Source of the DNA: an uncultured Oscillospiraceae bacterium
GTDB lineage: Bacteria; Bacillota; Clostridia; Oscillospirales; Oscillospiraceae
Direction of reading: 5' to 3'
DNA length: 64,000 bases
NCBI GenBank assembly: GCA_944385475.1
Contig: CALWXJ010000021.1
Span: 1-64,000 of the forward strand
Shown piece after piece: positions 33,976 through 42,652 of this stretch (the first letter of the stretch is position 1; each line of letters opens with the position of its first letter). The position numbers and the translations under genes were made by a program. The notes beneath the pieces are model-generated. The model saw nothing but the letters and a program-made list of their open reading frames with translations. It searched no databases and was not told the DNA's origin.

Positions 33976-34216
33976 GCGGCAGGCAACAAAAAAGCCCTTC
34001 GTCCCTCCTTGGGACGAAAGGCTTCCTTCCGCGGTACCACCCAAATTCGCGCAGCAAAAGCCGCACGCACTTGACCCCGGTAACGGTGGGGGATCCGGCC
34101 GTGTCTCCACGGCAGCTCCCGGGCGAACCAAACCGGGCGTCCGCGGTCTGGCTTGCAGCCGGTGACCAGACCTCTCTTGGCGGCGTATCGCGGTTATTTT
34201 CCCGTTCATCACTGAT
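33976..34216 (-). ncRNA. T-box leader of pheST
   Basis: tRNA-Phe-sensing leader. The T-box core GGTGGTACCGCGG lies at 34029-34042 (minus strand), with the usual AATTTG before it. Stem I has the AGAGAG motif (CCAAGAGAGGTCTGG). An antiterminator/terminator pair follows. A TTC triplet in the stem I region (GGTTCGCCC) is a plausible Phe specifier, not proven. Identified by motif recall. Confidence 0.9.
33986..34024 (-). terminator. T-box terminator of pheST
   Basis: Minus strand stem AAGCCTTTCGTCCC / GGGACGAAGGGCTT followed by a run of T, just downstream of the T-box sequence. Confidence 0.88.
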
Positions 34217-34227
34217 ATCAAATACCA

Positions 34228-34256
34228 CTTATAGCACACAAAAAAGGGAAATGCAA
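34228..34256 (-). promoter_or_regulatory. Promoter of the pheST T-box transcript
   Basis: Minus strand TTGCAT, 17-base spacer, TATAAG, directly ahead of stem I. Confidence 0.7.
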
Positions 34257-34307
34257 GCCCCAATCCGCCAAATTTCTCCGGAGGGGCCGGTACTTTTTCG
34301 GAAATTT

Positions 34308-35204
34308 TCAATCTTCCCCCCGATAGGGATCCAAAATGATATGGACCACGCCGCAGAGAATGGCCGCCACAGGGAAGACCCACCAAGCCTCCCCCCAGGC
34401 GTATCGGGTAAGTCCCAACCCCACATAGACGGCGGTGGTGGCGGTCATGATGGCAGCGGAGATGGTCCCGACGAGGTTTAGGCGCCGTTTGGCCTCTGGA
34501 GTGGGGTTGTTGTCCCGGTTGTATTTCCAGACCTTATATTTTTCCTCCTGCATCCCGCCATAGACGAAGGAGAAAACCGCTCCGGAGAGAAGCAGTAAAA
34601 ACGCCGCCCCGGCAATGGACTCATAGGGCTCCTCCTCCGGCAGCAGGGAAAAGGTCAGCACCAGCAGCGCCACCCCCAGCAGGATGGCCCCTACACCGCC
34701 GGCGATGAACCATACGAATTTTTGGTGAAAGGCGTCTTTTTCTCCTTCCGTATAGAAATCCGGGATGACAGGGTGCTTTTTTTGAAACCCGTCATATTGG
34801 ATGCCGCTGGCCACCATGACCACCACGGCCACGGTGATGATCAGCAAAAAAGCGGCAACACAGAGCATCTCCGGAGCCCCCAGGGCTTGGCTGAGAACCA
34901 TCAGCGCGACTCCCGCGATAATGCCTGCAACGGACAGGGAGATCCGCAGGGAAAAGCGATTCATAAAAGCGTCGTACTGGGCGGTATCCCCCACCTCCGC
35001 CTCTTCCATGTTTCCCCGCAGCAGGGTATCCATACTGACGCCATAGAGGTCGCAGATCCGCAGCAGGGTATTCATCTCAGGAAAGCTGGCGCCGGACTCC
35101 CATTTGCTCACGGACTGGCGGGAGACACCCAGCTGCTCGGATAGCTGCTCTTGGGTGATGCCGGCCCGAAGGCGGATGTACTGCAGGTTCTCTGAAAAAG
35201 CCAT
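34308..35204 (-). CDS. XRE-family regulator with membrane domain
   Basis: 298 residues. An N-terminal Cro/cI-type helix-turn-helix (about 5-60: YIRLRAGITQEQLSEQLGVSRQSVSKWESG, key block QLSEQLGVSRQSVSKWE) is followed by a linker and about six hydrophobic segments (82-100, 105-122, 155-180, 190-215, 245-265, 272-290). Such proteins are thought to couple envelope or metabolite signals to transcription. The start is behind AGGAGG at nine bases. No obvious partner; target unknown. Confidence 0.8.
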   Translation of the reverse strand: MAFSENLQYIRLRAGITQEQLSEQLGVSRQSVSKWESGASFPEMNTLLRICDLYGVSMDTLLRGNMEEAEVGDTAQYDAFMNRFSLRISLSVAGIIAGVALMVLSQALGAPEMLCVAAFLLIITVAVVVMVASGIQYDGFQKKHPVIPDFYTEGEKDAFHQKFVWFIAGGVGAILLGVALLVLTFSLLPEEEPYESIAGAAFLLLLSGAVFSFVYGGMQEEKYKVWKYNRDNNPTPEAKRRLNLVGTISAAIMTATTAVYVGLGLTRYAWGEAWWVFPVAAILCGVVHIILDPYRGED

Positions 35205-35366
35205 AGGGGAAGACCTCCTGTTGTTTGTTGGCCTCATTCTACAGTAGCGGCGGGCGCAACGCCATGGATTTTGTGTTGCGTTTGGGGATTTTCCTGTCAT
35301 GTTTGGGTTGCACGCCCCATTTTATCAGGATTTTTTCCGGATGCAAAGAGAAGCTGCGAGAAGTGA

Positions 35367-35395
35367 TTGAAAAAGTTTGGTGTTCTTTTTATAAT
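35367..35395 (+). promoter_or_regulatory. Promoter of the nnrDE / lipoprotein / alr region
   Basis: TTGAAA, 17-base spacer, TATAAT, 50 bases ahead of the start codon. Confidence 0.8.
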
Positions 35396-35444
35396 AGGTT
35401 GACTACGAAAAATGCCTTCGAGAAGAATGACAGGAGGATGGGAT

Positions 35445-36992
35445 ATGAAACTCACAACGGCATCCCAAATGCGGGAACTGGACAGACGGGCCATTGAGGA
35501 GGAGGGGATCCCCTCCATTGACTTGATGGACCGGGCGGCGGAGGGTGTTGCCCAGGCCGTGGGGCAGCTGCTGCCCCTGCCTTTGCGCCGGGGCAAGGTG
35601 GCTGTTGTGTGCGGTACGGGCAACAACGGCGGAGACGGCATTGCCGCTGCCTGTCTTCTGGCGGGAAAGGGCGTCAGCGTGCGGGTATTTTTGGTAGGAG
35701 CGGAGGAAAAGATGACCCCGGACGCCAGGGAAGAGGCCCGGCGCCTTTTGGAGTGCGGCGTATCTTTGGAGGCCTTTGATTCGGAGGATACCGCCCAGCG
35801 GTCCTGGGTTTTGGGCTGCCAGGTGCTGGTGGATGCGCTGTTTGGCGTGGGCCTTTCCCGCCCAGTGGAGGAAGAGAGCGCCTACGGCCGCGCCATCGCC
35901 TTGATCAACCGTGCCCCGGCTGCAGTGGTGGCGGTGGATATCCCCAGCGGCATCGACGCAGACACGGGGCGGGTGATGGGCCGTGCTGTGAAGGCAACGT
36001 GCACCATCACCTTTACTGGCATGAAAATCGGCCACGCCGTGGCAGAGGGCGCCCTTTACAGCGGCGTCGTCCGGGTATGGGACATTGGGATCCCCCAGAA
36101 GGCGCACAGGGGGCTTCTTTGCCCTGTTCAGACGGTGGAGGAGGACTTTGCCCGCTGGGCACTGCCCCGGCGGGCGGAAGACGGCCACAAGGGCACCTTT
36201 GGGAAAGTCCTGGTCCTGGGGGGCAGCCGGGGATATACCGGCGCGCCCTACCTTGCGGCACTGGGGGCGGCAAGAAGCGGCTGCGGGCTGGTGTTTTTGG
36301 GCGTGCCGGAGGGGATCTGGGCGATTGAGGCGGCCAAATGCGACGGCGCCATGCCCTTCCCCCTGCCGGGGAAGGAGGATGCCGGCAGAGTGGATGAGAC
36401 GGCCCTGCCGGCCCTTTTGGAGAAAATGGAGATCTGCGATGTTCTGGCCCTGGGTCCGGGCCTTGGCAGGGACGCTTCCACGGACTGGCTGATCCGGGAA
36501 GTGCTGCGGCAGGTGGAGAAGCCTGTGGTGCTGGACGCTGACGGCATAAACGCCCTGGAAGGACATATAGATGTTTTGGATGGCAGAAAGGGAAGGATCA
36601 CCATTGTGACCCCCCATGAAGGAGAGTTTGCCCGCATGGGCGGCGACCTTACCGGGGGCGACCGGGTGGGCGCGGCCCGGGCGTTTGCGGCAGACCACGG
36701 GTGTTATCTGGTGCTGAAGGGCCATAGGACCCTTACTGCTGCCCCGGAGGGCAATGTGCTGGTGAACACCACCGGAGGATCCGGCCTTGCCAAGGGGGGC
36801 AGCGGCGACGTCCTCACCGGGGTGATCGCCTCGCTGCTGGCCCAGGGGGCTCCGGCGGTGCAGGCCGCGGCGCTGGGGGTGTGGCTCCACGGGCGGGCGG
36901 GGGATCTTGCCGCCCAGCGCCTCACCGCTTACGGGATGACCCCGAAGGACACGGCGGACGCTCTGGCGGCGGCCATTGGAGAAATCGTGTAA
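35445..36992 (+). CDS. nnr: Bifunctional NAD(P)H-hydrate epimerase / ADP-dependent dehydratase
   Basis: Repairs hydrated NAD(P)H. 515 residues, ATG seven bases behind AGGAGG. The N-terminal YjeF_N epimerase domain (about 1-215) has GTGNNGGDG at 57-65 and VAVDIPSGIDADTG. The C-terminal ribokinase-like dehydratase (about 225-515) has ALGPGLGRD, DADGINAL, TPHEGEFARM and GGSGDVLTG (451-459). First gene of a run with a lipoprotein gene (16 bases on) and alr; cotranscription is likely since no terminator intervenes. Confidence 0.95.
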   Translation: MKLTTASQMRELDRRAIEEEGIPSIDLMDRAAEGVAQAVGQLLPLPLRRGKVAVVCGTGNNGGDGIAAACLLAGKGVSVRVFLVGAEEKMTPDAREEARRLLECGVSLEAFDSEDTAQRSWVLGCQVLVDALFGVGLSRPVEEESAYGRAIALINRAPAAVVAVDIPSGIDADTGRVMGRAVKATCTITFTGMKIGHAVAEGALYSGVVRVWDIGIPQKAHRGLLCPVQTVEEDFARWALPRRAEDGHKGTFGKVLVLGGSRGYTGAPYLAALGAARSGCGLVFLGVPEGIWAIEAAKCDGAMPFPLPGKEDAGRVDETALPALLEKMEICDVLALGPGLGRDASTDWLIREVLRQVEKPVVLDADGINALEGHIDVLDGRKGRITIVTPHEGEFARMGGDLTGGDRVGAARAFAADHGCYLVLKGHRTLTAAPEGNVLVNTTGGSGLAKGGSGDVLTGVIASLLAQGAPAVQAAALGVWLHGRAGDLAAQRLTAYGMTPKDTADALAAAIGEIV

Positions 36993-37008
36993 AAACGGAG
37001 GGTTTTCG

Positions 37009-37626
37009 GTGCGCAAAGGACGCTGCGTACCAATGATAGCCCTGTGCCTGTTCCTCTGCGCCTGCAGCCAGGGGGAAGATACAGGGGAGACGGATTGGCA
37101 GTGGCGCTACCAAGACGCCGCGCACTGCCAAATGGAGGCGGTGGTCCGCTGTGACCAGGAGGGCCTTTTGTGGGAGGCCACGATGACCTGCGACTATGTC
37201 CCGGAGGGAGAGAGCACAGTGGAGGTACTCTCCCCGGAGCACCTGGCGGGGGTGAAGGCCGTTGTTTCCGACACCGACTGGCAGGTCCTCTATGAGGACC
37301 TGTGCCTGGATATGGGACCGCTGAGCCGGGAGCAGATCAGCCCCGCTGCGTGTTTGCCCCGGCTGATGGACGCCCTGCGGGAGGGGTGGGTCCTGTCCCG
37401 GAGCGAGGAGAACAGGGAGGATGTGCCCTGCCTGCGACTGGAGCTGGATCAGACGGGCCAGGAGGGGAAGATCCTCTCCACCATCTGGCTGCGGCAGGAA
37501 GACGATGTGCCCCTGCGGGGAGAAATTGCTGTAGACGACACAGTAATTTTAACGGCGGAGTTTACGAACTTTACATTTTATGATACAATGCAAAGCGATA
37601 CAGATACGGAAGAGGGCGGGGCATAG
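37009..37626 (+). CDS. Hypothetical lipoprotein
   Basis: 205 residues from GTG, seven bases behind GGAGG. A short signal (PMIALCLFLCAC) ends in a plausible lipobox with Cys, so it is probably lipid-anchored outside the membrane. The body is acidic (WQWRYQDAAHCQMEAVVRCDQ; CLRLELDQTGQEGKILSTIWLRQ), resembling the beta-rich outer domains of outer-surface lipoproteins of the LolA/LppX kind in outline only. It lies between nnr and alr on one strand with 16- and 29-base gaps. Confidence 0.7.
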   Translation: MRKGRCVPMIALCLFLCACSQGEDTGETDWQWRYQDAAHCQMEAVVRCDQEGLLWEATMTCDYVPEGESTVEVLSPEHLAGVKAVVSDTDWQVLYEDLCLDMGPLSREQISPAACLPRLMDALREGWVLSRSEENREDVPCLRLELDQTGQEGKILSTIWLRQEDDVPLRGEIAVDDTVILTAEFTNFTFYDTMQSDTDTEEGGA

Positions 37627-37655
37627 CCCCAGGAAAAGAGAGGAAGGAGCCATCC

Positions 37656-38825
37656 ATGGAAGAGGATCTTTGGCTGCGCAGGACCTGGGCGGAAATTGAT
37701 TTAGACGCCATTGCCCACAACTATGAGCAGGCCAGAAAACAAATCGGACCCAAGGTGAAATACCTGGGAGTGGTAAAGGCGGACGCCTATGGCCACGGCG
37801 CCGTGGAGGTGGGACGTGAGCTGGAACGGCTGGGGGCGGACTATCTCGCGGTATCCAGCATTGACGAGGCCCGCCAGCTGCGCCGCCACGGGATCAAAAT
37901 GCCGATCCTCATCCTGGGGCACACCCCTGGGGAAATGGTGCCGGATCTGATTCGCTACGGGATCGATCAGGCGGTCTCCTCCCTGTCCAAGGCAGAGGCG
38001 TACAGCGCCGCCGCCATGTCCTGCGGGAAGAGTCTTCGGATTCACATCAAGGTGGACACCGGCATGTCCCGCCTGGGCTTTTTGGCCCGGGGGGAGCATT
38101 TCCAAAGCGCGGTGGAGGGGATTGCCCACGCCTGCTCTCTGCCGGGGCTGAAGGCGGAGGGGATCTTTACCCACTTTGCTGTCTCCGACGCGGACGATGG
38201 GGACAGCGAGGCCTATACAAAAGAGCAGTTTTCCCTCTTTTGCCGGGTGATCGACGCCTTGGCACAGCGGGGGTGCACATTCCCCCTGCGCCATTGCACC
38301 AACAGCGGCGCCCTGGCCCGCTATCCCGAGACCTATATGAATATGGTCCGTCCCGGGATTGCGCTTTACGGCGCGGGAGAGGATGCCCAGCGTCTGGATC
38401 TGTGGCCGGCGATGAGCCTTAAGACCACCATCTCCACCATCAAAATCCAGGAGGCTGGGACGGATATCAGCTATGGGCGCACGTTCCGCACCGCCCGGCG
38501 CAGCCGCATCGGTGTGCTGCCTGTGGGCTATGCCGATGGGCTTATGAGGAGCCTTTCCAATCGGATGTCGGTCTGGACCGGATATGGTATGGCCCCCCTC
38601 CGGGGCCGTATCTGCATGGATATGACCATGGTGGACCTCACGGATCTGCCGGAACTGACCGTCGGAGACATAGTGGAGATCTTTGGTCAGCACCAGAGCG
38701 TCAACACCCTGGCGGAGCTGGGCGGCACCATCCCCTACGAACTGATGTGCGCTGTGAGCAAACGAGTCCCCCGGATCTACCTGAAAGAGGGCAAAGAGGT
38801 GGGACGTATCCTGAACCTGAACTGA
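37656..38825 (+). CDS. alr: Alanine racemase
   Basis: PLP enzyme giving D-alanine for peptidoglycan. 389 residues, ATG behind GAAGGAG. The PLP Lys is Lys41 in VVKADAYGHG. The second base is Tyr273 in GTDISYGRTF. VDTGMSRLGF and the C-terminal beta domain (GRICMDMTMVDLTD) are standard. The gene order alr then EndoA toxin matches Bacillus and many other Firmicutes, although the small antitoxin gene usually found between them is missing. Confidence 0.96.
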   Translation: MEEDLWLRRTWAEIDLDAIAHNYEQARKQIGPKVKYLGVVKADAYGHGAVEVGRELERLGADYLAVSSIDEARQLRRHGIKMPILILGHTPGEMVPDLIRYGIDQAVSSLSKAEAYSAAAMSCGKSLRIHIKVDTGMSRLGFLARGEHFQSAVEGIAHACSLPGLKAEGIFTHFAVSDADDGDSEAYTKEQFSLFCRVIDALAQRGCTFPLRHCTNSGALARYPETYMNMVRPGIALYGAGEDAQRLDLWPAMSLKTTISTIKIQEAGTDISYGRTFRTARRSRIGVLPVGYADGLMRSLSNRMSVWTGYGMAPLRGRICMDMTMVDLTDLPELTVGDIVEIFGQHQSVNTLAELGGTIPYELMCAVSKRVPRIYLKEGKEVGRILNLN

Positions 38826-38986
38826 CGGTCTGCACCTGCTGCCCTGCCGCCGCATAAGATGGCCTGGGGCAAGGAGGACGCAATTTTGCCCCTTGCCGAG
38901 TATAAATCCCGCGCACGCGTGGGAGAATGAAAGTGGCCTCACTGAATGACAGTGATGGGTACTTCTTTCGGCGGAGTGTGAACGTT

Positions 38987-39355
38987 GTGGATACAAGTGT
39001 CAGACGCGGCGACATTTATTATGCCGATCTCTCCCCGGTGGTGGGCAGCGAGCAGGGCGGGGTCCGTCCGGTATTGATCATTCAAAATGATACTGGAAAC
39101 CGGTACAGCCCCACCGTCATCGCGGCGGCCATTACGTCTCAGACGGGCAAAGCCCGCCTGCCGACACATATCGACCTTCCTGTGGACTCCAGCAGTGGCC
39201 TGACAAAGGATTCCATTATTCTCCTGGAGCAAGTGCGCACGCTGGATAAGCGGCGGCTGCGGGAGCGAATGGGCCATGTGGAAGAGGGCGTGATGGAGCG
39301 GGTGGATACGGCCATTGCGGTGAGCTTTGGACTGCCCCACGACCAGTTGATCTGA
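38987..39355 (+). CDS. EndoA/MazF-type mRNA interferase, no antitoxin gene beside it
   Basis: Sequence-specific endoribonuclease of 122 residues if begun at GTG 38987. An ATG at 38927 would add 20 residues but abuts its ribosome site. The PemK/MazF fold is clear: [27 protein letters not shown], the Thr/Ser strand AAAITSQ (catalytic Thr about 50) and the C-terminal [11 protein letters not shown]. Bacillus has an antitoxin gene (ndoAI) between alr and ndoA; in the 160 bases here I find no ribbon-helix-helix ORF. The partner may be elsewhere or absent. Confidence 0.88.
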   Translation: MDTSVRRGDIYYADLSPVVGSEQGGVRPVLIIQNDTGNRYSPTVIAAAITSQTGKARLPTHIDLPVDSSSGLTKDSIILLEQVRTLDKRRLRERMGHVEEGVMERVDTAIAVSFGLPHDQLI

Positions 39356-39423
39356 ACAGGCGGTCCTCCCGGAAATCTTTTCCGGGAGGAGCGCCCTTCA
39401 CAAATGAAGCGGAGGTACATAAG

Positions 39424-39930
39424 ATGATGAACAAAATCCCACGGCGTGTCCTTGCCATGCTCCTTTTGATCGCGGCACTGGCGGCGGGCACCACAGTTTC
39501 CCTGGCGGCGGAGGCTGGCTCACCCCAGGATCCTCTGGTGACCTTGAGCTACCTCAACGAGACCTTTCTGGGGACCATTTTACAGCGGGTAGATGAAAAG
39601 ATTGCCCAGCGCAATGACACCCTGGCCCAGCAGATCGGTTCTGCAGGACTGGGCACCCAGTCTGCCGCGAATTTTACCGTGGTGACCCTTTCCAGTGGGC
39701 AGACCCTCACAGGCGGTGTGGGGTGTGAAGTGATGCTGCGGGTGGGATCGGCGGTATGCGTCGCCTCCTCCACGCCGGGACTTGTCAATGAGACCACCGG
39801 CTCCACCATAAACGGCGGTGCCAGCCTCAGTCAAAATCACCTGTACATGATGACCATTGAAGGGCGGGGCGTTCGTGCCACTGCCGCCACCACAAAGCTG
39901 CTGGTTCGAGGCAGTTATACCATCACCTGA
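39424..39930 (+). CDS. Small secreted protein with LSYLN motif
   Basis: 168 residues, ATG eight bases behind GGAGG. Signal peptide to about SLAAEA. The mature N-terminus, SPQDPLVTLSYLNETFLGTILQRVDE, parallels the SLH protein at 5294 (DPLASLSYLNGAFTQTVDQEVED). The rest (GGVGCEVMLRVGSAVCVASSTPGLVNETTG... LSQNHLYMMT) also aligns with that protein's central part (GASVLLLTGSGQVV...LSANHRYLV), so this looks like the same domain without SLH repeats. Function unknown. Ends at its own terminator. Confidence 0.72.
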   Translation: MMNKIPRRVLAMLLLIAALAAGTTVSLAAEAGSPQDPLVTLSYLNETFLGTILQRVDEKIAQRNDTLAQQIGSAGLGTQSAANFTVVTLSSGQTLTGGVGCEVMLRVGSAVCVASSTPGLVNETTGSTINGGASLSQNHLYMMTIEGRGVRATAATTKLLVRGSYTIT

Positions 39931-39944
39931 GGACATGAAGCGGT

Positions 39945-39983
39945 CCGTCTGCGCATATAATGGCGCAGACGGGCTGTTTTTTT
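39945..39983 (+). terminator. Terminator of the small secreted-protein gene
   Basis: Ten-base-pair stem CCGTCTGCGC / GCGCAGACGG with loop ATATAATG and a run of seven T. Confidence 0.85.
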
Positions 39984-39997
39984 CAGGCGGTGGCGGC

Positions 39998-40516
39998 ATG
40001 GACCGGGTGACATTGGTGGCAGAGGGGAGAAATGTGGGGGAGCTGCGGGCGACGCAGCGGGGGGACCAGACCTGGTTTGAAGGCAGCGCCCGACTGCCGG
40101 AGGGAGGCCCCTGGTGCCTGTGGGCCATTGGAACAGAGGGAGAACTGCGGCTGGGAGTCATGGAGCGCCAGGGACAGGAGTGCTGGCTTCGCATGGGCTT
40201 TTCCCAGAGGATGACCGGAGCTGTGGGGAAATTGATCCGGGGGGAGGCCCGCCTGCCGGCGGCCACGCCCCAGTGGAAGATGGAACCATCACCTCAGGCC
40301 CTCTTCCACAAAGAGTGGCTGCGGCGGCGGGTGCAGGGTCTGGAGGGCTGCCGGAGCCGGAGGGCAGGGCAGGGATTCAGCCTGGCGGTGCCCTTTGACA
40401 GGAATGCTCCCTTTCCACTGGAGACACTTTTTTGCCTGTGTCGGCTGCAGACCATCGGATCAAAGCCGTATGTTGTCTTTACCTTTGACCAGCAGGAGCG
40501 GCCCTTGATCTCCTGA
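39998..40516 (+). CDS. Hypothetical protein
   Basis: 172 residues if begun at [10 protein letters not shown], chosen because the in-frame upstream ATGs lie within or before the preceding terminator. The ribosome site is poor (GGTGGCGG). The first half (about 1-90) looks like a compact beta domain ([30 protein letters not shown], key block [18 protein letters not shown]). The second half is Trp/Arg-rich, then hydrophobic. No family recognised. No promoter is obvious between the terminator and the gene. Confidence 0.6.
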   Translation: MDRVTLVAEGRNVGELRATQRGDQTWFEGSARLPEGGPWCLWAIGTEGELRLGVMERQGQECWLRMGFSQRMTGAVGKLIRGEARLPAATPQWKMEPSPQALFHKEWLRRRVQGLEGCRSRRAGQGFSLAVPFDRNAPFPLETLFCLCRLQTIGSKPYVVFTFDQQERPLIS

Positions 40517-40572
40517 AGAGGGAAAAATGTGGGATTCAAATCGGAAAACCCTACCACTTTTGATCTTTTTAT

Positions 40573-40580
40573 GCTATAAT
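40573..40580 (+). promoter_or_regulatory. Extended -10 promoter of nrdR
   Basis: TGCTATAAT, an extended -10, with no good -35. It gives a leader of about 140 bases (40587-40727) that is GC-rich and contains several inverted segments but no riboswitch I can name. Confidence 0.5.
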
Positions 40581-40727
40581 ATCTCTCAAATAGCTGCCTG
40601 GACCTCATTCCCGCCGGATGCCCGATGGGGCAGACCCCGTTTGGGACAGGCTCCAATGGGGAAAGGTGAATGCCCTGGCCAGCCAATACGCCGGAAGAAC
40701 CGGTATAAGAGAGAGTGGGTAATCGTC

Positions 40728-41183
40728 ATGAAGTGTCCGTTTTGTGGGTATAACGAGAGCAAGGTGATCGACTCCCGTCCTGCCGAGGAAGGAGCCAGCA
40801 TCCGTCGCCGCAGAGAATGCCTGTCCTGTGCCAAGCGCTTTACCACGTATGAAACGGTGGAGAGCCTGCCCATCGTGGTGATCAAAAAGGATGGCAGCCG
40901 CCAGAGTTTTGACCGGGCAAAAGTGCTGCGGGGCATGATCCGGGCCTGTGAGAAGCGCCCGGTGGCCCTGGCGGATCTGGAGCGGATCGCCGATGAGATC
41001 GAGCAGGAGCTGCAAAACTCCATGGAGCGGGAAGTCCGCACGGAGGTCATCGGAGAAAAGGTCATGGAGCGCCTGCGGGATACAGATGAGGTGGCCTATG
41101 TGCGGTTTGCCTCTGTTTACCGCCAGTTTAAAGATATTGGAACCTTCATGCAGGAGCTGAACAAGCTTCTGGCCCAAAAGTGA
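40728..41183 (+). CDS. nrdR: Transcriptional repressor NrdR
   Basis: dATP/ATP-sensing repressor of ribonucleotide reductase genes. 151 residues, the family length. The zinc ribbon uses Cys3, Cys6, Cys31 and Cys34 (MKCPFC and CLSC), with [17 protein letters not shown] between, as in all NrdR. The ATP-cone (about 47-140) begins [16 protein letters not shown] and ends [13 protein letters not shown]. Monocistronic with a strong terminator. No ribonucleotide reductase gene is in the window. Confidence 0.96.
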   Translation: MKCPFCGYNESKVIDSRPAEEGASIRRRRECLSCAKRFTTYETVESLPIVVIKKDGSRQSFDRAKVLRGMIRACEKRPVALADLERIADEIEQELQNSMEREVRTEVIGEKVMERLRDTDEVAYVRFASVYRQFKDIGTFMQELNKLLAQK

Positions 41184-41194
41184 TATGGATTTTA

Positions 41195-41231
41195 CCGCCC
41201 CGGCACATCGTGTGCCGGGGCGGTTTTTTTT
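41195..41231 (+). terminator. Terminator of nrdR
   Basis: Thirteen-base-pair stem CCGCCCCGGCACA, loop TCG, eight T. Confidence 0.9.
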
Positions 41232-41614
41232 CAGAAAATGTTTTCCAGCCAGGGCTGCTCCGTGTCGGACATCAGGCGCAGCTGATCCCGCAGGTCGGAA
41301 ATCTCCGCCTGAAATTCTGTGATCTCCTCTGTGTCGGCAAAGGCCATGGCCCGGCGATACATGGCCTCGGCGTCGTCTACGGTGTCATGGCGCAAAGTGA
41401 CATGAAGATAGGTCTGGTGGACAGACCAGTCTGCATAGCTTTGAAGCAGGGCCTCCTTGGTTTCTGTCCAGTTTCCCGATTGCGCGATGGTCCCCACGGT
41501 TTGCAGCTGGGCCTGCCACTGGGCGGCCAAAGCCGCCACCCGTTTGCTGTTCCATAGGCCAAAGACCATCAGAGCGCACAGGATCAAAATAGGGGGGAGA
41601 TAGCCTTTTCTCAT
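41231..41614 (-). CDS. DUF4363 family protein
   Basis: 127 residues, ATG behind AAAAAGGAGGG. One N-terminal membrane segment (about 5-22), then a helical extracytoplasmic domain of the DUF4363 type (WTETKEALLQSYADWSVHQTYLHVTLRHDTVDDAEAMYRR, key block HVTLRHDTVDDAE). Its start overlaps the stop of the DUF421 gene by four bases. DUF421-DUF4363 pairs are common in spore-forming Clostridia, by recall, which suggests a joint envelope function. Confidence 0.78.
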   Translation of the reverse strand: MRKGYLPPILILCALMVFGLWNSKRVAALAAQWQAQLQTVGTIAQSGNWTETKEALLQSYADWSVHQTYLHVTLRHDTVDDAEAMYRRAMAFADTEEITEFQAEISDLRDQLRLMSDTEQPWLENIF

Positions 41615-42294
41615 GGACGTCCCTCCTTTTTCACACACACCACGTGCCCGTCGGCATCCACCGTCATCAAAAATACCTCCTGATGGGACTGGACACCGTG
41701 CTCTGCCAGCTGTTTGGAGAGCCATTGCTGGTTGAGTCCACAGCTGCGCAGATTTTCAGACAGCAGCCGCCCGTCACTGATGACAACCTGCGGCAAGGAG
41801 GCGTCCTCCTCCAGCTGCAGCCCAAGCTGCCGGGCGGTGGGAGGCTGGCTGCGGTTCCATGGGAGAACAGACAACTGGCCGGAGTTTTCCAGCACGGCGC
41901 AGCGGACGTCCTCAATGGAAAAATAGCCCTGTTCCCGCAGTTCCTCCAAAAGCTCATCAAGGGTATAGCGGTTGCGGCGCATCGCCTGCTGCTGAAGGAC
42001 GCCGTCCTGGATCAAAACCGTGGGAACACCACATAGCAATTGCCTTAATTTCAAATTTTGTAAAGATATTTGGCTTAACAGCATGGAGAGGGAGAGAAGG
42101 GTCAAAATGGGGATGATCCCCGACAGCAGGGGGATCCCAAAATCCTGCATGGGAACAGTGGCCAGGTCAGAGATCATCATGGTCAGAGCCAGCTCTCCCG
42201 GTTCCAGTTCACCGATCTGGCGCTTTCCCATCAGGCGCAAGCCGCCCATAATGAGCAAATACAAAATGACAGTGCGGATAAAAGCAGTCAGCAT
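41611..42294 (-). CDS. DUF421 (YetF/YdfR-type) membrane protein
   Basis: 227 residues from MLTAFIRTVILYLLIMGGLRLMGKRQIGELEPGEL, behind GGGAGGG (key block: RLMGKRQIGELEP, the family signature). Three membrane segments in the first 80 residues, then a cytoplasmic domain with two beta-rich repeats (PTVLIQDGVL...; PQVVISDGRL...). Longer upstream frame lacks a ribosome site. First of a two-gene operon with DUF4363. Function not known; related YetF proteins affect germinant receptors in Bacillus. Confidence 0.88.
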   Translation of the reverse strand: MLTAFIRTVILYLLIMGGLRLMGKRQIGELEPGELALTMMISDLATVPMQDFGIPLLSGIIPILTLLSLSMLLSQISLQNLKLRQLLCGVPTVLIQDGVLQQQAMRRNRYTLDELLEELREQGYFSIEDVRCAVLENSGQLSVLPWNRSQPPTARQLGLQLEEDASLPQVVISDGRLLSENLRSCGLNQQWLSKQLAEHGVQSHQEVFLMTVDADGHVVCVKKEGRP

Positions 42295-42375
42295 GGCAGT
42301 TCCCTCCCGCAGAAGTATTTGCCTTTTTGCGGCAATTATGTAAAGAAGGGGCTTCCCTTCCCGGGGAAAATCGGA

Positions 42376-42381
42376 TATAAT
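42376..42381 (+). promoter_or_regulatory. Candidate -10 of glmS
   Basis: TATAAT about 50 bases before the ribozyme cleavage site; no convincing -35. Confidence 0.4.
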
Positions 42382-42424
42382 GGCACAAATCGCAGCAGAG
42401 AAAGGAGGACCGGGGGAGAGCCCA

Positions 42425-42612
42425 TTGAAAAGCGCCATGTGCCCGCTTTTGCGGGACGACGAGGAGAGGGGAGCGTCGGGGCTGGCAAAGGCCCCGCAAT
42501 CGAATATTCGGCGGATGCCCTTCCGTAAGCGTGGGTGCGGACACAGCGGACAAATATGCAGGTGACTGCAAAACAAAGGCGCTGTGACCACGAAAAAGCG
42601 ACAAATGGCTGC
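42425..42612 (+). ncRNA. glmS self-cleaving ribozyme-riboswitch
   Basis: Glucosamine-6-phosphate-activated ribozyme. The cleavage-site core AAAGCGCCA begins at 42429, with expected cleavage between A42431 and G42432. Then follow GACGAGGA, ATCGAATATTCGGCGGATGC with CCTTCCG (the P2/P3 pseudoknot core), and distal GACAAAT blocks. All match the class in order and spacing. Metabolite-triggered cleavage should lower glmS mRNA. Confidence 0.92.
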
Positions 42613-42652
42613 GGATTTGTCCTTTTGAGTAAATATCAGGAGGATCGTTAAT

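Noticed and set aside
33935..34228. N-terminal extension of pheS
   Set aside because: This stretch is the T-box leader and terminator; the ATG at 33934 has AAAAGGAG and matches family length.
38871..38905. GGGGCAA/TTGCCCC inverted repeat after alr as a terminator
   Set aside because: No T-run follows, so alr and the EndoA gene may still be cotranscribed.
39857..39997. Earlier start of the hypothetical gene at 39998
   Set aside because: It would overlap the preceding gene end and run through its intrinsic terminator.
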